NCBI RefSeq assembly: GCF_042433085.1
Contig: NZ_JBHLWA010000008.1
Coordinates: 1 to 64,000, forward strand
Source: Gallibacterium melopsittaci
GTDB lineage: Bacteria > Pseudomonadota > Gammaproteobacteria > Enterobacterales > Pasteurellaceae
DNA: 64,000 bases
Reading direction: 5' to 3'
Below the pieces are notes generated by a model, which worked only from the letters and a program-made list of their open reading frames with translations, did no database searches and was not told the DNA's origin. A program made the translations under genes and the position numbers. Positions 53,201 to 62,547 of the stretch are shown piece by piece; the first letter of the stretch is position 1; each line of letters begins with the position of its first letter.

Positions 53201-55246
53201 ATGTCGAATCCATTACTTGATCCGCAAGGATTACCAGAATTTTCAAAAATCAAATTAGAACATATTCAACCAGCCATTACTCAATTAATCCAACAATGCC
53301 GTGATACCGTTGAACAAGTCTTAAAACAAACTACATTTACATGGAAAAATTTTTATCTTCCACTTGCAGAAGTCAATGATAAGTTAAGTAAGGCTTGGTC
53401 GCCTGTTTCACACCTAAATGCAGTCAAAAATAGTCCAGAACTAAGGGAAGTTTATCAAGCCTGTTTACCATTATTGTCAGAATACAGTACGTGGGTTGGA
53501 CAACATCAAGGATTATATCAAGCCTATTTACAATTAAAAAACAGTGCCGAATTCGCTACATTGGCAAAAGATCAAAAGAAAGCGATTGAAAATAGTCTGC
53601 GTGATTTTGAATTATCTGGTATCTCTTTGCCAGCAGAGCAACAACAACGTTATGCAGAAATTGTGACTCGTTTATCTGAATTGAATTCCCAATTTAGTAA
53701 TAATGTTTTAGATGCAACCATGGGATGGGAAAAGGTAATTACTGATGTAAATGAATTAGTCGGATTACCAGAAAGTGCCTTGCAAGCCGCAAAAGCCTCA
53801 GCAGAAAGTAAAGGACTTGAAGGTTATCGCTTTACGTTAGAGTTTCCAAGTTATTTACCTGTTATGACATATTGTGAAAATCGTGCATTGCGTGAAGAAA
53901 TGTACCGTGCATTTACGACTCGAGCATCAGATCAAGGTCCGAATGCAGGGAAATGGGATAACTCGGCAATTATGCAAGAAATTCTGACTTTACGTTATGA
54001 ATTAGCGAAATTATTAGGTTTTGCAACCTATGCAGATTTATCACTTGCGACAAAAATGGCAGAAAGTCCACGTCAAGTATTAGATTTCTTGCAAAATTTA
54101 GCAGATCGTTCTAAAGCACAAGGAGAAAAAGAAGTTGCAGATCTAAAACAGTTCTGTAAACAACATTTTGGTATTGATGAACTTGCCGCATGGGATATTG
54201 CTTTTTATAGTGAAAAGCAAAAACAAGCGTTATTTGCGATTAATGATGAAGAATTACGCTCATATTTCCCAGAAAATCGCGTATTGGCAGGATTGTTTGA
54301 AGTGGTTGCACGAATTTTCAAGATTAAAGCTGTCGAACGTTTTGATGTAGATACTTACGATCCAGAAGTACGTTTCTTTGACTTAATCGATGAAAAGAAT
54401 GAAGTTAGAGGAAGTTTTTATTTGGATTTATACGCTCGTGAACATAAACGTGGTGGTGCTTGGATGGACGATTGTATTAGTCGCAAGCGTAAGATAGATG
54501 GTTCGTTACAAAAGCCAGTGGCTTATTTAGTTTGTAATTTTAATCGTCCGATTGGCGATAAACCTGCATTGTTTACCCATGATGAAGTAACAACATTATT
54601 CCACGAATTTGGACATGGTATTCATCATATGTTGACTAAGATTGAAACAGGTGATGTATCAGGTATTAATGGCGTACCATGGGATGCTGTCGAATTACCA
54701 AGTCAATTTATGGAAAATTGGTGTTGGGAAGAAGAAGCCTTACAATTTATTTCAAGTCATTATCAAACAGGCGAAGCCCTGCCAAAAGAGAAGTTAACAC
54801 AATTAATTAAAGCGAAGAACTTCCAAGCAGCGATGTTTATTTTACGTCAACTAGAGTTTGGTTTGTTTGATTTCCGTCTGCATTATGAATTTGATCCAAG
54901 TAAGAGTGATCAAGTTACAACTATTTCTGCGGAAGTGAAACAAGATGTTGCCGTGATCAAAACACCAACATGGGTCAGAACACCACATAGCTTTAGTCAT
55001 ATTTTTGCTGGTGGTTATGCTGCGGGATATTATAGTTATTTGTGGGCAGAAGTGTTGTCATCTGATGCGTTCTCTCGTTTTGAAGAGGAGGGAATTTTTA
55101 ATGCTGAAACAGGAAAATCTTTCTTAGATAATATTCTGACACAAGGTGGTTCAGAAGAGCCAATGGAACTGTTCAAACGTTTTAGAGGACGGGAACCGAA
55201 GTTAGATGCTTTGTTGCGGCATAAAGGAATTATCGCTCAAGCATAG
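53201..55246 (+). CDS. prlC: Oligopeptidase A
   Basis: Zinc metallopeptidase of family M3 that degrades signal peptides and other oligopeptides in the cytosol. The 681-residue protein has the zinc motif HEFGHGIHH (in TLFHEFGHGIHHML), with the further Glu ligand in LPSQFMENWCWEEEAL, and the typical N-terminus NPLLDPQGLPEFSKI. It has no signal peptide. A heat-shock-like promoter precedes it, and a hairpin terminator follows. Confidence 0.96.
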   Translation: MSNPLLDPQGLPEFSKIKLEHIQPAITQLIQQCRDTVEQVLKQTTFTWKNFYLPLAEVNDKLSKAWSPVSHLNAVKNSPELREVYQACLPLLSEYSTWVGQHQGLYQAYLQLKNSAEFATLAKDQKKAIENSLRDFELSGISLPAEQQQRYAEIVTRLSELNSQFSNNVLDATMGWEKVITDVNELVGLPESALQAAKASAESKGLEGYRFTLEFPSYLPVMTYCENRALREEMYRAFTTRASDQGPNAGKWDNSAIMQEILTLRYELAKLLGFATYADLSLATKMAESPRQVLDFLQNLADRSKAQGEKEVADLKQFCKQHFGIDELAAWDIAFYSEKQKQALFAINDEELRSYFPENRVLAGLFEVVARIFKIKAVERFDVDTYDPEVRFFDLIDEKNEVRGSFYLDLYAREHKRGGAWMDDCISRKRKIDGSLQKPVAYLVCNFNRPIGDKPALFTHDEVTTLFHEFGHGIHHMLTKIETGDVSGINGVPWDAVELPSQFMENWCWEEEALQFISSHYQTGEALPKEKLTQLIKAKNFQAAMFILRQLEFGLFDFRLHYEFDPSKSDQVTTISAEVKQDVAVIKTPTWVRTPHSFSHIFAGGYAAGYYSYLWAEVLSSDAFSRFEEEGIFNAETGKSFLDNILTQGGSEEPMELFKRFRGREPKLDALLRHKGIIAQA

Positions 55247-55265
55247 TTTACGTTTATAAGGTAAT

Positions 55266-55302
55266 AAAAACGGTAACTTCAAAGATGAGGTTACCGTTTT
55301 TG
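55266..55302. terminator. Terminator between prlC and the second AGCS symporter
   Basis: AAAAACGGTAAC-...-GTTACCGTTTTT forms a 12-bp stem around a 12-base loop with flanking A and T runs. It lies 19 bp after prlC and 14 bp from the convergent symporter stop, and is probably bidirectional. Confidence 0.85.
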
Positions 55303-55315
55303 TTTGTAATAAAGA

Positions 55316-56728
55316 TTAACGCCAAATGTTTGGTTTAACTTTAGCAGCTAGTTCAGGATATTTTTCCACTTTAAATTCAGGTTCTTTGGTCGTTTTGAGT
55401 TGAGATTGGTAATCTTTTAAGAGTAACCAAACTAATGGAGAGAGTAACAAAATAGCAATTAAGTTAATCATCGCCATAATTCCCATAAAGGTATCCGCCA
55501 TATCCCAAACGAGCGCCATTTTTTGTACCGCACCAAAATAGACCATGGCTAATACCGCCATACGGAAAATCATAATCACGGTTGGGTTGTTTTTAATAAA
55601 TTGGATATTTCCTTCGGCATAAGCATAGTTACCAATGATGGTTGAGAAGGCAAACATAAAGAGTACAATCGCAAGGAAATCTTTCCCCCAAGCACCAACT
55701 TGATGTTCAATCGCGAGTTGAGTAAGTTGGGCACCAGTAACACCAGAATTAATTGACTCACCTGAAAGCAAGACAATCACTGCAGTTGCTGTACAGATAA
55801 TAATGGTATCAACAAAAACACCTAACATTTGGATTAAACCTTGGCTAACAGGGTGTTTTACATCTGCGGTAGCTGCAGCATTTGGTGCAGATCCCATACC
55901 TGCTTCATTAGAGTAAAGACCACGTTTAATTCCGTACATCATTGCTTGTGAGAATACTGCTCCAAAGAAACCTCCAGCAGCAGCGTCAAAATTGAAAGCA
56001 GATGAGAGAATTAAATTAATGGTTGCAGGTAACATACTGATATTGGCACATAAGATATAGATAGCCATGCCAATATATAGTAATGCCATTAATGGAACTA
56101 ATACTTCTGCAATGCGAGAAATTCTACGAATACCCCCGAAGATCATTGGTGCAGTAAGGATTACTAGTGCGACACCAACTGCTTGTGGAGAAAATCCCCA
56201 AGCCCCATTACTGGCTTCGGCAATGGTATTGGATTGTACAGCATTAAAAACAAAACCATAGGTAGCAATAAGTGAAATAGCGAATAGCCAACCGAACCAG
56301 CGTTGTTTTAATCCAGCAGTAATGTAATAAGCAGGACCACCACGGAAATGCCCTGCTAAATCTTTGACTTTAAATAATTGGGCAAGTGAAGATTCGGCAA
56401 AAGCACTACTCATTCCTAATAAAGCGGTTACCCACATCCAGAATACTGCACCTGGTCCTCCCATTGTAATGGCAATGGATACACCAGCGATATTACCAAC
56501 ACCAACACGACTAGCTAAACCAGTAACAAAGGCTTGGAATGGGGTGATTGCATGTTTACGTTCAACACTTCTGCCGCCTAGCATTTCTCGAATACTTTGT
56601 GGCAACAAACGGATTTGAACGAAGAAAAGTGAGAGGGTGAAATAAAGTCCAGTACCTAATAGGGTGATAATAACGATATTCCACAGTGGCTCGTTAATTA
56701 GATTGATTAAATTATGAAAGGCTTCCAT
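55316..56728 (-). CDS. Second sodium:alanine symporter (AGCS family)
   Basis: Na+-coupled amino acid importer of 470 residues. It carries the family motifs VTGLASRVGVGNIAGVSIAI, GGPGAVFWMW, GGPAYYITAGL and YSNEAGMGSAPNAAATA. It is clearly diverged from the riboswitch-controlled paralogue at 5875-7272 (for example SRVGVGNIAG in place of ATIGTGNIVG). No riboswitch-like leader is visible upstream in the 59-200 bp available, so regulation must differ. The substrate is presumably alanine or a related small amino acid. Confidence 0.93.
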   Translation of the reverse strand: MEAFHNLINLINEPLWNIVIITLLGTGLYFTLSLFFVQIRLLPQSIREMLGGRSVERKHAITPFQAFVTGLASRVGVGNIAGVSIAITMGGPGAVFWMWVTALLGMSSAFAESSLAQLFKVKDLAGHFRGGPAYYITAGLKQRWFGWLFAISLIATYGFVFNAVQSNTIAEASNGAWGFSPQAVGVALVILTAPMIFGGIRRISRIAEVLVPLMALLYIGMAIYILCANISMLPATINLILSSAFNFDAAAGGFFGAVFSQAMMYGIKRGLYSNEAGMGSAPNAAATADVKHPVSQGLIQMLGVFVDTIIICTATAVIVLLSGESINSGVTGAQLTQLAIEHQVGAWGKDFLAIVLFMFAFSTIIGNYAYAEGNIQFIKNNPTVIMIFRMAVLAMVYFGAVQKMALVWDMADTFMGIMAMINLIAILLLSPLVWLLLKDYQSQLKTTKEPEFKVEKYPELAAKVKPNIWR

Positions 56729-56865
56729 TCATGGGCTCCAATTATTATGGGATTAACAAATGGGCGAAACCATAACATAACCTAATCATAAAAAGAATAT
56801 TAATTTTAAAATATTCAATGATTAAATCTATTTTTTGTAATTTATATCACAAAATTTTTGATTTA

Positions 56866-58284
56866 CTAATCAAACCATAAAGGAAGATGAATTTTAACAG
56901 ATAAACCACCAAGTTCACTGCGATGAGCGTGAATTGATCCTTGATGTTGTTTAACAGTATTAGCTACGATGGCTAACCCTAAACCAAATCCACCAGATTC
57001 TCTAGTACGAGCAGTATCTACACGATAAAAAGGCTCAAAAATTTTATGGTATTCACTTGGATCTATGCCATTACCATCATCTTCAATACCAATAATTAGT
57101 TGATCTTTATGGATAGAAAAAGAGATTTTAATAATTTCATTACCATATTTTTTAGCGTTTTGAATAATATTTTCTAATGAACCAGCGAGTGCAGAAACAT
57201 TGCCATTAATAAAATAACGATGTGGTTCTTGAATATTATTTTCTATAATGAGTTTTTTATGGATATTTTGTTCTCTATTTAATTGTTCAAATTCAAATTT
57301 AGTATCTTCAATGACATCTTCCCAAATATCTGAAATTGGAGAAATTTCATGTTCAAGATGGCTATTAATTTGTTGACGAGAGATATTTAATATATCTGAA
57401 ATCATTTGTTCCAAACGTTCAGCTTCAAGTTCTATTCTAGCTAACTCGGGTGTTTCGCCATAACGACGACGAATAATTGCGGCAGATAGTTTTAATCTTG
57501 CTAATGGTGTTCTTAGTTCGTGAGATATATCAGAAAGCATCCTTTTTTGTGCATTTAATAAGTTCTCTAATGCAGTTACCATTTGATTAAAACTTTTCCC
57601 TACAGCTTGAATTTCTACAGGACCTTGTTTTTCTAAATCTTCATTAATAATAAAATGCCCCATGGCCACACTATTTACAGCTTTGCGTAATTTCACTATT
57701 GGTGATGTAATTTGGTAGGAAAGAATTAATAATAATGGAGCGGTAAAAATACTAATGACTAAAAGCATCAGGAGAGAATTATCAAAGAATTCTTTAATTA
57801 AAGGATGAGTTGGAGGAACACTTTTAATAAAATAAGTATAATAAGTTGATGGTTTTTGTCCCTCGTAAGAGAATTTAATCAGGAATGGACCTAAAATTTC
57901 TGAAGAATCAAATTGTTTTTTTTGTGGGAATAGTGGGTTATTTGAACGAAAAATAAATTCTTTTAAATTAGCATAATCTTGATAATTAACATTTAGAATT
58001 TTTCCAGATTGGTTAACTAAAGCAAATCTGAGATGTTTTTCTTTTTCCAGATATTCTACTTGAGATTGAAGATGGAATATATCATTATCGTCCATCCTTT
58101 CCATCATAGAGAAGATAATATTGTTATAAAAATTTACTTCTTTATCTTTGATAATAGTATAATTTCTTGAGTCAAGTGAAGGTAAAATAACAGCAATAAT
58201 AAAAGAAATACAAAATATTAAAATAAAGTATAGATATATTTGACCTGTTAGCGTAGAAAATGGTTTGAATAATTTTATTTTCAT
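56866..58284 (-). CDS. cpxA: Envelope-stress sensor histidine kinase CpxA
   Basis: Inner-membrane sensor of misfolded envelope proteins that phosphorylates CpxR. The 472-residue protein has two membrane helices (about residues 14-37 and 170-190) flanking a periplasmic sensor of about 130 residues, a HAMP linker, the HisKA motif SDISHELRTPLARLKLS with the phosphoacceptor His255, the N box around SLENIIQNAKKYG, and ATP-lid glycines DDGNGIDPSEYHKIFEPFYR and GGFGLGLAIV. It pairs with cpxR upstream. The 75-bp gap between the genes contains a hairpin. Confidence 0.92.
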   Translation of the reverse strand: MKIKLFKPFSTLTGQIYLYFILIFCISFIIAVILPSLDSRNYTIIKDKEVNFYNNIIFSMMERMDDNDIFHLQSQVEYLEKEKHLRFALVNQSGKILNVNYQDYANLKEFIFRSNNPLFPQKKQFDSSEILGPFLIKFSYEGQKPSTYYTYFIKSVPPTHPLIKEFFDNSLLMLLVISIFTAPLLLILSYQITSPIVKLRKAVNSVAMGHFIINEDLEKQGPVEIQAVGKSFNQMVTALENLLNAQKRMLSDISHELRTPLARLKLSAAIIRRRYGETPELARIELEAERLEQMISDILNISRQQINSHLEHEISPISDIWEDVIEDTKFEFEQLNREQNIHKKLIIENNIQEPHRYFINGNVSALAGSLENIIQNAKKYGNEIIKISFSIHKDQLIIGIEDDGNGIDPSEYHKIFEPFYRVDTARTRESGGFGLGLAIVANTVKQHQGSIHAHRSELGGLSVKIHLPLWFD

Positions 58285-58304
58285 AAATTAATCTATTAAT
58301 AACA

Positions 58305-58341
58305 AAACCCTCATTTAGAGGAGAGTTAAAAATGAGGGTTT
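58305..58341 (-). terminator. Hairpin between cpxR and cpxA
   Basis: AAACCCTCATTT (58305-58316) is the exact complement of AAATGAGGGTTT (58330-58341), a 12-bp stem with a 13-base loop. On the minus strand, the direction of transcription, it is followed by TGTTATTAATAG, a weak U-tract. It lies 18 bp past the cpxR stop and 20 bp before the cpxA start. It could be a partial terminator or an mRNA-processing barrier. Confidence 0.6.
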
Positions 58342-58359
58342 GTAAAAAGGAAATTACTA

Positions 58360-59082
58360 TTATTTATCTGTAATTAAAAGATAACCTCTACCTCTAAGTG
58401 TTTTAAACCAAGGCAAATTATCTGATCTTGGTGGTAATTTTTTGCGTAAATTAGACATATGCATATCAATAGCACGATCGAAAGGAGTTAATTTTTTTCC
58501 TAAAATTTCAATAGAAAGTAACTCTCTAGAAAGTATTAACCCTGGGTTACGAATTAACATATGTAATAAAGCAAACTCTGTACCAGTTAACTCAAGATCT
58601 CTTCCTTGATACATGACTTGCTGACGACCAGGATAAAGAGTGATGTCATTAAATTGCAGCGTTTTTGACTCATCGAGAGTATTAATTTCTAAACTATTGG
58701 TAACCGTATTTGGGATTGATGGCGTTTTTACACGACGTAATATTGCTTTAATACGAGCAACTAATTCACGATCATTAAATGGTTTTGATAGATAATCGTC
58801 TGCGCCTAGTTCCAATCCTAAAATTCTATCAACATCATCACCACGAGCAGTTAACATTAATACCGGTGTGGTATATTTTTGACGAATAAGTTTTAATGTT
58901 TCGATTCCATTTAATTTTGGCATCATAATGTCTAATAAGATTAGCTCAAAACTAGGATCTAATTTGTTTAATGCTTCTTCTCCATTATGAACGACTTCAA
59001 CATCAAAACTTTCCATCATTAAGACTTCAGCAAGTAAATTAGTAAATTCAATATCATCGTCAACAAGAAGTATTTTTGGCAT
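58360..59082 (-). CDS. cpxR: Envelope-stress response regulator CpxR
   Basis: OmpR-family response regulator. The ATG at 59082 gives the standard start MPKILLVDDDIEF and a 240-residue product; an upstream ATG at 59097 lacks a ribosome binding site, whereas GGGGA is well placed for the inner one. The phosphoacceptor is Asp51 in LLDIMMPK, followed by LTARGDDVDR and LSKPFNDREL. The C-terminal winged helix (LTGTEFALLHML, LTPFDRAIDMHMSNLRKKL, LRGRGYLL) is nearly identical to CpxR of Escherichia coli. Confidence 0.95.
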   Translation of the reverse strand: MPKILLVDDDIEFTNLLAEVLMMESFDVEVVHNGEEALNKLDPSFELILLDIMMPKLNGIETLKLIRQKYTTPVLMLTARGDDVDRILGLELGADDYLSKPFNDRELVARIKAILRRVKTPSIPNTVTNSLEINTLDESKTLQFNDITLYPGRQQVMYQGRDLELTGTEFALLHMLIRNPGLILSRELLSIEILGKKLTPFDRAIDMHMSNLRKKLPPRSDNLPWFKTLRGRGYLLITDK

Positions 59083-59245
59083 TTTATCTGTCCCCATTTT
59101 TATAAATGACGCTTATTGTATAGGAATATAATAGCTAATCATAGATTTTATTAGGGTAAATCTTTAAAAATTGATCTAGATAGAGCAAGTTTTATGTAGA
59201 AAATAGTCAAGATTGAAAAGAAAAAGAGGATAGTTTGTATGAAGA

Positions 59246-59273
59246 TAGAACCCTGTATAGAAACAGGGTTCTA
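59246..59273 (-). terminator. Hairpin downstream of the peroxiredoxin gene
   Basis: TAGAACCCTGT-ATAGAA-ACAGGGTTCTA forms an 11-bp stem 23 bp past the peroxiredoxin stop. The minus-strand continuation (TCTTCATAC) is a weak U-tract, so termination efficiency is uncertain. Confidence 0.65.
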
Positions 59274-59295
59274 GATGTTTTATAGGAATAATTAA

Positions 59296-59898
59296 TTAAA
59301 GTTGGTCAGCATTTTTCTTCAAGTATGCAGCAACACCTTCTGGGTTGTCTTTCATACCTTCTTTACCTTTTGACCATTGTGCTGGGCAAACTTCACCATG
59401 TTCTTCGTGGAATGCAAGAGCATCAACCATACGAAGCATTTCATCGATGTTACGACCTAATGGAAGATCGTTAACAACTTGGTGACGAACTACGCCATTT
59501 TTGTCAATTAAGAAAGATGCACGTAATGCAACGCCTGCTGCTGGGTGTTCAATACCATAAGCTTCAGCGATTTCGTGTTTAACATCAGCAACCATAGCAA
59601 ATTGAACTTCGCCGATACCACCTTGATCTACTGGAGTTTTACGCCATGCGTTGTGAGTATATTGAGAGTCGATAGAAACACCAACAACTTCAACACCACG
59701 TTTTTTGAATTCTTGATAACGGTGATCAAATGCAATGATTTCTGATGGGCAAACAAAAGTGAAGTCTAAAGGCCAGAAGAAAACAACTGCTGCTTTACCT
59801 TCGATATGTTTTTTAAGATTGAAATTATCAACGATTTCACCGTTACCTAATACTGCAGATGCAGTAAAATCTGGTGCTTGACGAGTTACTAATACCAT
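59296..59898 (-). CDS. Typical 2-Cys peroxiredoxin
   Basis: Thiol peroxidase of the AhpC/TSA class that reduces hydrogen peroxide and organic peroxides. The 200-residue protein has the peroxidatic Cys50 in the motif FTFVCPSE, the resolving Cys171 in GEVCPAQW, and a C-terminal extension. It is of the Prx1/TsaA type rather than bacterial AhpC. No reductase gene is adjacent. It is divergent from metC. Confidence 0.94.
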   Translation of the reverse strand: MVLVTRQAPDFTASAVLGNGEIVDNFNLKKHIEGKAAVVFFWPLDFTFVCPSEIIAFDHRYQEFKKRGVEVVGVSIDSQYTHNAWRKTPVDQGGIGEVQFAMVADVKHEIAEAYGIEHPAAGVALRASFLIDKNGVVRHQVVNDLPLGRNIDEMLRMVDALAFHEEHGEVCPAQWSKGKEGMKDNPEGVAAYLKKNADQL

Positions 59899-59936
59899 AA
59901 CTATCTCCTTGTGAGTATCTAATTAATGATTAAGAT

Positions 59937-59991
59937 AAAACAACGAATTATTGATGTGAGCTCGTTGTTTCGACGCGGTAAAAGATACCGC
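59937..59991. promoter_or_regulatory. Two inverted repeats in the metC leader / peroxiredoxin promoter region
   Basis: AAACAACGA (59938-59946) pairs with TCGTTGTTT (59962-59970), and immediately after it GCGGTA (59975-59980) pairs with TACCGC (59986-59991), followed by TTTCCCC. They lie about 80-135 bp before metC and 39-93 bp upstream of the peroxiredoxin. They could be leader stems or regulator sites for either gene. I saw no clear met box or OxyR signature. Confidence 0.4.
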
Positions 59992-60072
59992 TTTCCCCAG
60001 AAAATATACAGTTGTTTTTATCTATCAAATCAATTAATGTTGAACTATATATTTACCAAGAGAGGTTTAATA

Positions 60073-61272
60073 ATGGTAACGCAAATACAACAAAAAAACA
60101 CCCAACTTATCCATTCTGGTCGTAACAATCGAGTGACACAAGGTAGTGTAAATCCAGTTATCCAACGAGCATCTTCTTTAGTATTTAATAGTGTAGCCGA
60201 GAAGAAAATTGCGACTAAAAAACGTGCACAACAAGCATTATTTTATGGTCGTCGTGGTACATTGACACATTTTGCATTGCAAGATGTGATGTGTGAGTTA
60301 GAAGGTGGTGTAGGTTGTTATCTGTATCCTTGTGGTGCAGCAGCAATTAGTAATAGTTTATTAGCATTTGTTCAGCAAGGCGATCATATCCTGGTCACGG
60401 GAGCAGCATATGAACCAACACAAGAATTTTGTCAAATTATTTTAAAAAAAATGGGCATAGAAACGACCTTTTTTGATCCAATGTTATCGGCAGAAGAGGT
60501 GGCAGCATTAGTCCAAGAAAATACGAAAGTGGTTTTTCTTGAAGCACCTAGTTCACTAACGATGGAAGTTGGTGATATCCCAGGGATTGTGCAAGCGGTG
60601 CGTGCAAAAAATCCAGAGTTAGTGATTATGTTGGATAATACTTGGTCAGGTGGATTGTTATTTCCAGCGTTACAGTATGGGATTGATATTTCTATTCAAG
60701 CAGGAACAAAATATTTAGTCGGGCATTCTGATGCAATGATTGGGACAGCGGTGGCTAATGAACGAACATGGGATCAACTGCGAGAACAATCTTATTTAAT
60801 GGGGCAAATGGTTGATGCGGATACGGCGTATATGACAGCAAGAGGGATTCGTACATTAGCATTACGTTTGAAACAGCATGGTGAAAGTAGCTTAAAAATT
60901 GCAAAATGGTTAGCAGAACAGCCAGAAGTTAAAGCAGTTTATCATCCTGCATTACCAAGTTGTCCAGGACATCAATTTTTCCAGCGTGATTTTAAAGGGG
61001 CGAGTGGATTATTTTCCTTTGAATTACAACAACGTTTAAACGATGAACAAGTGGCAAACTTTTTGGATCATTTCCAATTGTTCTCGATGGCGTATTCATG
61101 GGGTGGTTATGAATCACTGATTCTAGTCAATCAGCCAGAAGAAATAGCACGAATTCGTCCAAATATTCAGCGCAAATTAACAGGAAGTTTAGTGCGTATT
61201 CATGTCGGTTTAGAAGATCCTGATGATTTAATTCATGATTTAGCTGCTGGTTTAGCAAGGATCCATCAATAA
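60073..61272 (+). CDS. metC: Cystathionine beta-lyase
   Basis: PLP enzyme cleaving cystathionine to homocysteine, pyruvate and ammonia in methionine synthesis. The ATG at 60073 (MVTQIQQKNTQLIHSGRNN) has a well-placed AGAGG; upstream codons in the same frame back to 59926 look non-coding. The 399-residue protein has the Tyr/Arg cofactor motif FYGRRGTLTHFALQ and the PLP lysine, Lys213, in QAGTKYLVGHSD. The IQAGTKY and PMFDP-type features favour MetC over MetB. A hairpin overlapping the convergent ccmI end follows. Confidence 0.92.
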   Translation: MVTQIQQKNTQLIHSGRNNRVTQGSVNPVIQRASSLVFNSVAEKKIATKKRAQQALFYGRRGTLTHFALQDVMCELEGGVGCYLYPCGAAAISNSLLAFVQQGDHILVTGAAYEPTQEFCQIILKKMGIETTFFDPMLSAEEVAALVQENTKVVFLEAPSSLTMEVGDIPGIVQAVRAKNPELVIMLDNTWSGGLLFPALQYGIDISIQAGTKYLVGHSDAMIGTAVANERTWDQLREQSYLMGQMVDADTAYMTARGIRTLALRLKQHGESSLKIAKWLAEQPEVKAVYHPALPSCPGHQFFQRDFKGASGLFSFELQQRLNDEQVANFLDHFQLFSMAYSWGGYESLILVNQPEEIARIRPNIQRKLTGSLVRIHVGLEDPDDLIHDLAAGLARIHQ

Positions 61273-61279
61273 TGTAAAA

Positions 61280-61308
61280 AAGAGTGCAAGTTTTATTGCA
61301 CTCTTGCT
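61280..61308 (+). terminator. Terminator after metC
   Basis: AAGAGTGCAA-GTTTTA-TTGCACTCTT is a 10-bp stem with an adjacent TGCTTT. It begins 8 bp after metC and overlaps the last codons of ccmI on the other strand. Confidence 0.75.
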
Positions 61309-62099
61309 TTCTCTTCTGCAATATTCATCATATTAATCAATAATTTACGGTCAACTTTACGTTGACTATCTAAAATTTGTTGCCATAATTTAATCGCTTG
61401 TTGGTAATGTGCTTGTTGAAACGCATCATTAGCGAGTAGCAACAACGCAGTGGTATCATTTGAATCTTGTTGCAATGCTTCTTGTAACCATTGTTGAGCT
61501 TGAGCTGTTAATGTTTGGTTATGTTGATAATAGAGAGCGGTTGCTGCGGCAGCTAAAATTTGTGGTTGGCGACCTAATAAAATTGTTGCTCTGGAATAAG
61601 ACTCTAAAGCGTTATCAAATTCATTATTCTGCGCATAAGCTAACCCTAATTCATACCAATTTTCACCCTGATTTGGATTTTCACGGATTTTTCGTTGAAT
61701 AGACAAAATCATATCTTCATTTTGATTTTGTGACCTCGCTTCTGTTTTTATTGGTGTATTAAGTTGAGTAATGGTTTGCCAGCGGTTGGTCATCGCATAA
61801 TAACTGATAGCGAGAAAAAATAGGACACAGCCAAGGATGACTGTAAATGCTTTTTGACGATGTTGTGCTGTTGGTAAAGATAAAGGAACAGCTTGTTCTT
61901 GCATAAAGCGATAGGCCGTTTCATTTAATAAGGTAGTATTTTGTTGTTTTTTGTTCTCAGTAAGTTGTTGATCGAGTAGCTGTTGATTAAGTTGTTGATT
62001 GGCATAATCAACAGTTTGACTTGGACGATACCAATATAGGATCAAAACAATGATCACTAAAAAAAGTATCAATCCAGAAAAGAAAATTGAATTAATCAT
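61293..62099 (-). CDS. ccmI: Cytochrome c maturation protein CcmI (NrfG-like TPR protein)
   Basis: Membrane-anchored TPR protein that holds apocytochrome c for haem attachment. The ATG at 62099 (MINSIFFSGLILFLVIIVL) gives 268 residues. A first membrane helix comes first, then a hydrophilic segment, a second helix (FTVILGCVLFFLAISYYAM), and a C-terminal TPR domain (GENWYELGLAYAQNNEFDNALESYSRA and later repeats). It overlaps ccmH by 8 bp as the last gene of ccmFGHI. NrfG is an alternative name for the same type of C-terminal domain. Confidence 0.86.
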   Translation of the reverse strand: MINSIFFSGLILFLVIIVLILYWYRPSQTVDYANQQLNQQLLDQQLTENKKQQNTTLLNETAYRFMQEQAVPLSLPTAQHRQKAFTVILGCVLFFLAISYYAMTNRWQTITQLNTPIKTEARSQNQNEDMILSIQRKIRENPNQGENWYELGLAYAQNNEFDNALESYSRATILLGRQPQILAAAATALYYQHNQTLTAQAQQWLQEALQQDSNDTTALLLLANDAFQQAHYQQAIKLWQQILDSQRKVDRKLLINMMNIAEEKARVQ

Positions 62100-62547
62100 G
62101 ATGCCCCTGCTGTTGTAAAAAAGCATTGATTTGTTGTTGTTCGTCCGTTGTTAATGGCTTACTTACTTTGCGTTTTCTTAAATAATACAAACTTGCAACG
62201 ATAGCAATGCATAAAGCGAGTATTGGTAATAACCATAATAAATAGGTGTTAAGCGTAAATGGAGGATCATAGCGGACAAAATTGCCAAATCGTTCGGTCA
62301 TAATATTGATGATTTCATCATCACTTTTACCTTCATTTACCATTTGATAAACCTCAAGCCGCAATTCATAAGCCACTGCTGCATTCGACTCGACTAAATT
62401 TTGATTTTGGCATTGCGGGCAACGTAAAGTTTTTGCTAAAGCAATCGCACGTTGTTGTGTTTCTGGAGAATGAAACTGAAAGGTATCGACAATTTCAGCA
62501 TTAGCGATACTGCATAAAGTTAGCAAAATAAACAAAAAGCGTTGCAT
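62092..62547 (-). CDS. ccmH: Cytochrome c maturation protein CcmH
   Basis: Membrane-anchored periplasmic thiol protein that prepares the CxxCH of apocytochrome for ligation. Start ATG 62547 gives 151 residues with a signal peptide (MQRFLFILLTLCSIANAEIV), the active-site motif LRCPQCQNQNL, and a C-terminal membrane helix (LLWLLPILALCIAIVASLYYL). Its start shares one base with the ccmG stop. CcmH and CcmI are separate here, unlike the fused Escherichia coli form. Confidence 0.93.
   Translation of the reverse strand: MQRFLFILLTLCSIANAEIVDTFQFHSPETQQRAIALAKTLRCPQCQNQNLVESNAAVAYELRLEVYQMVNEGKSDDEIINIMTERFGNFVRYDPPFTLNTYLLWLLPILALCIAIVASLYYLRKRKVSKPLTTDEQQQINAFLQQQGHHD

Noticed and set aside
59926..60072. 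N-terminal extension of metC by 49 residues
   Set aside because: The extension is unlike any MetC N-terminus and crosses the hairpin region; ATG 60073 has a good ribosome binding site.
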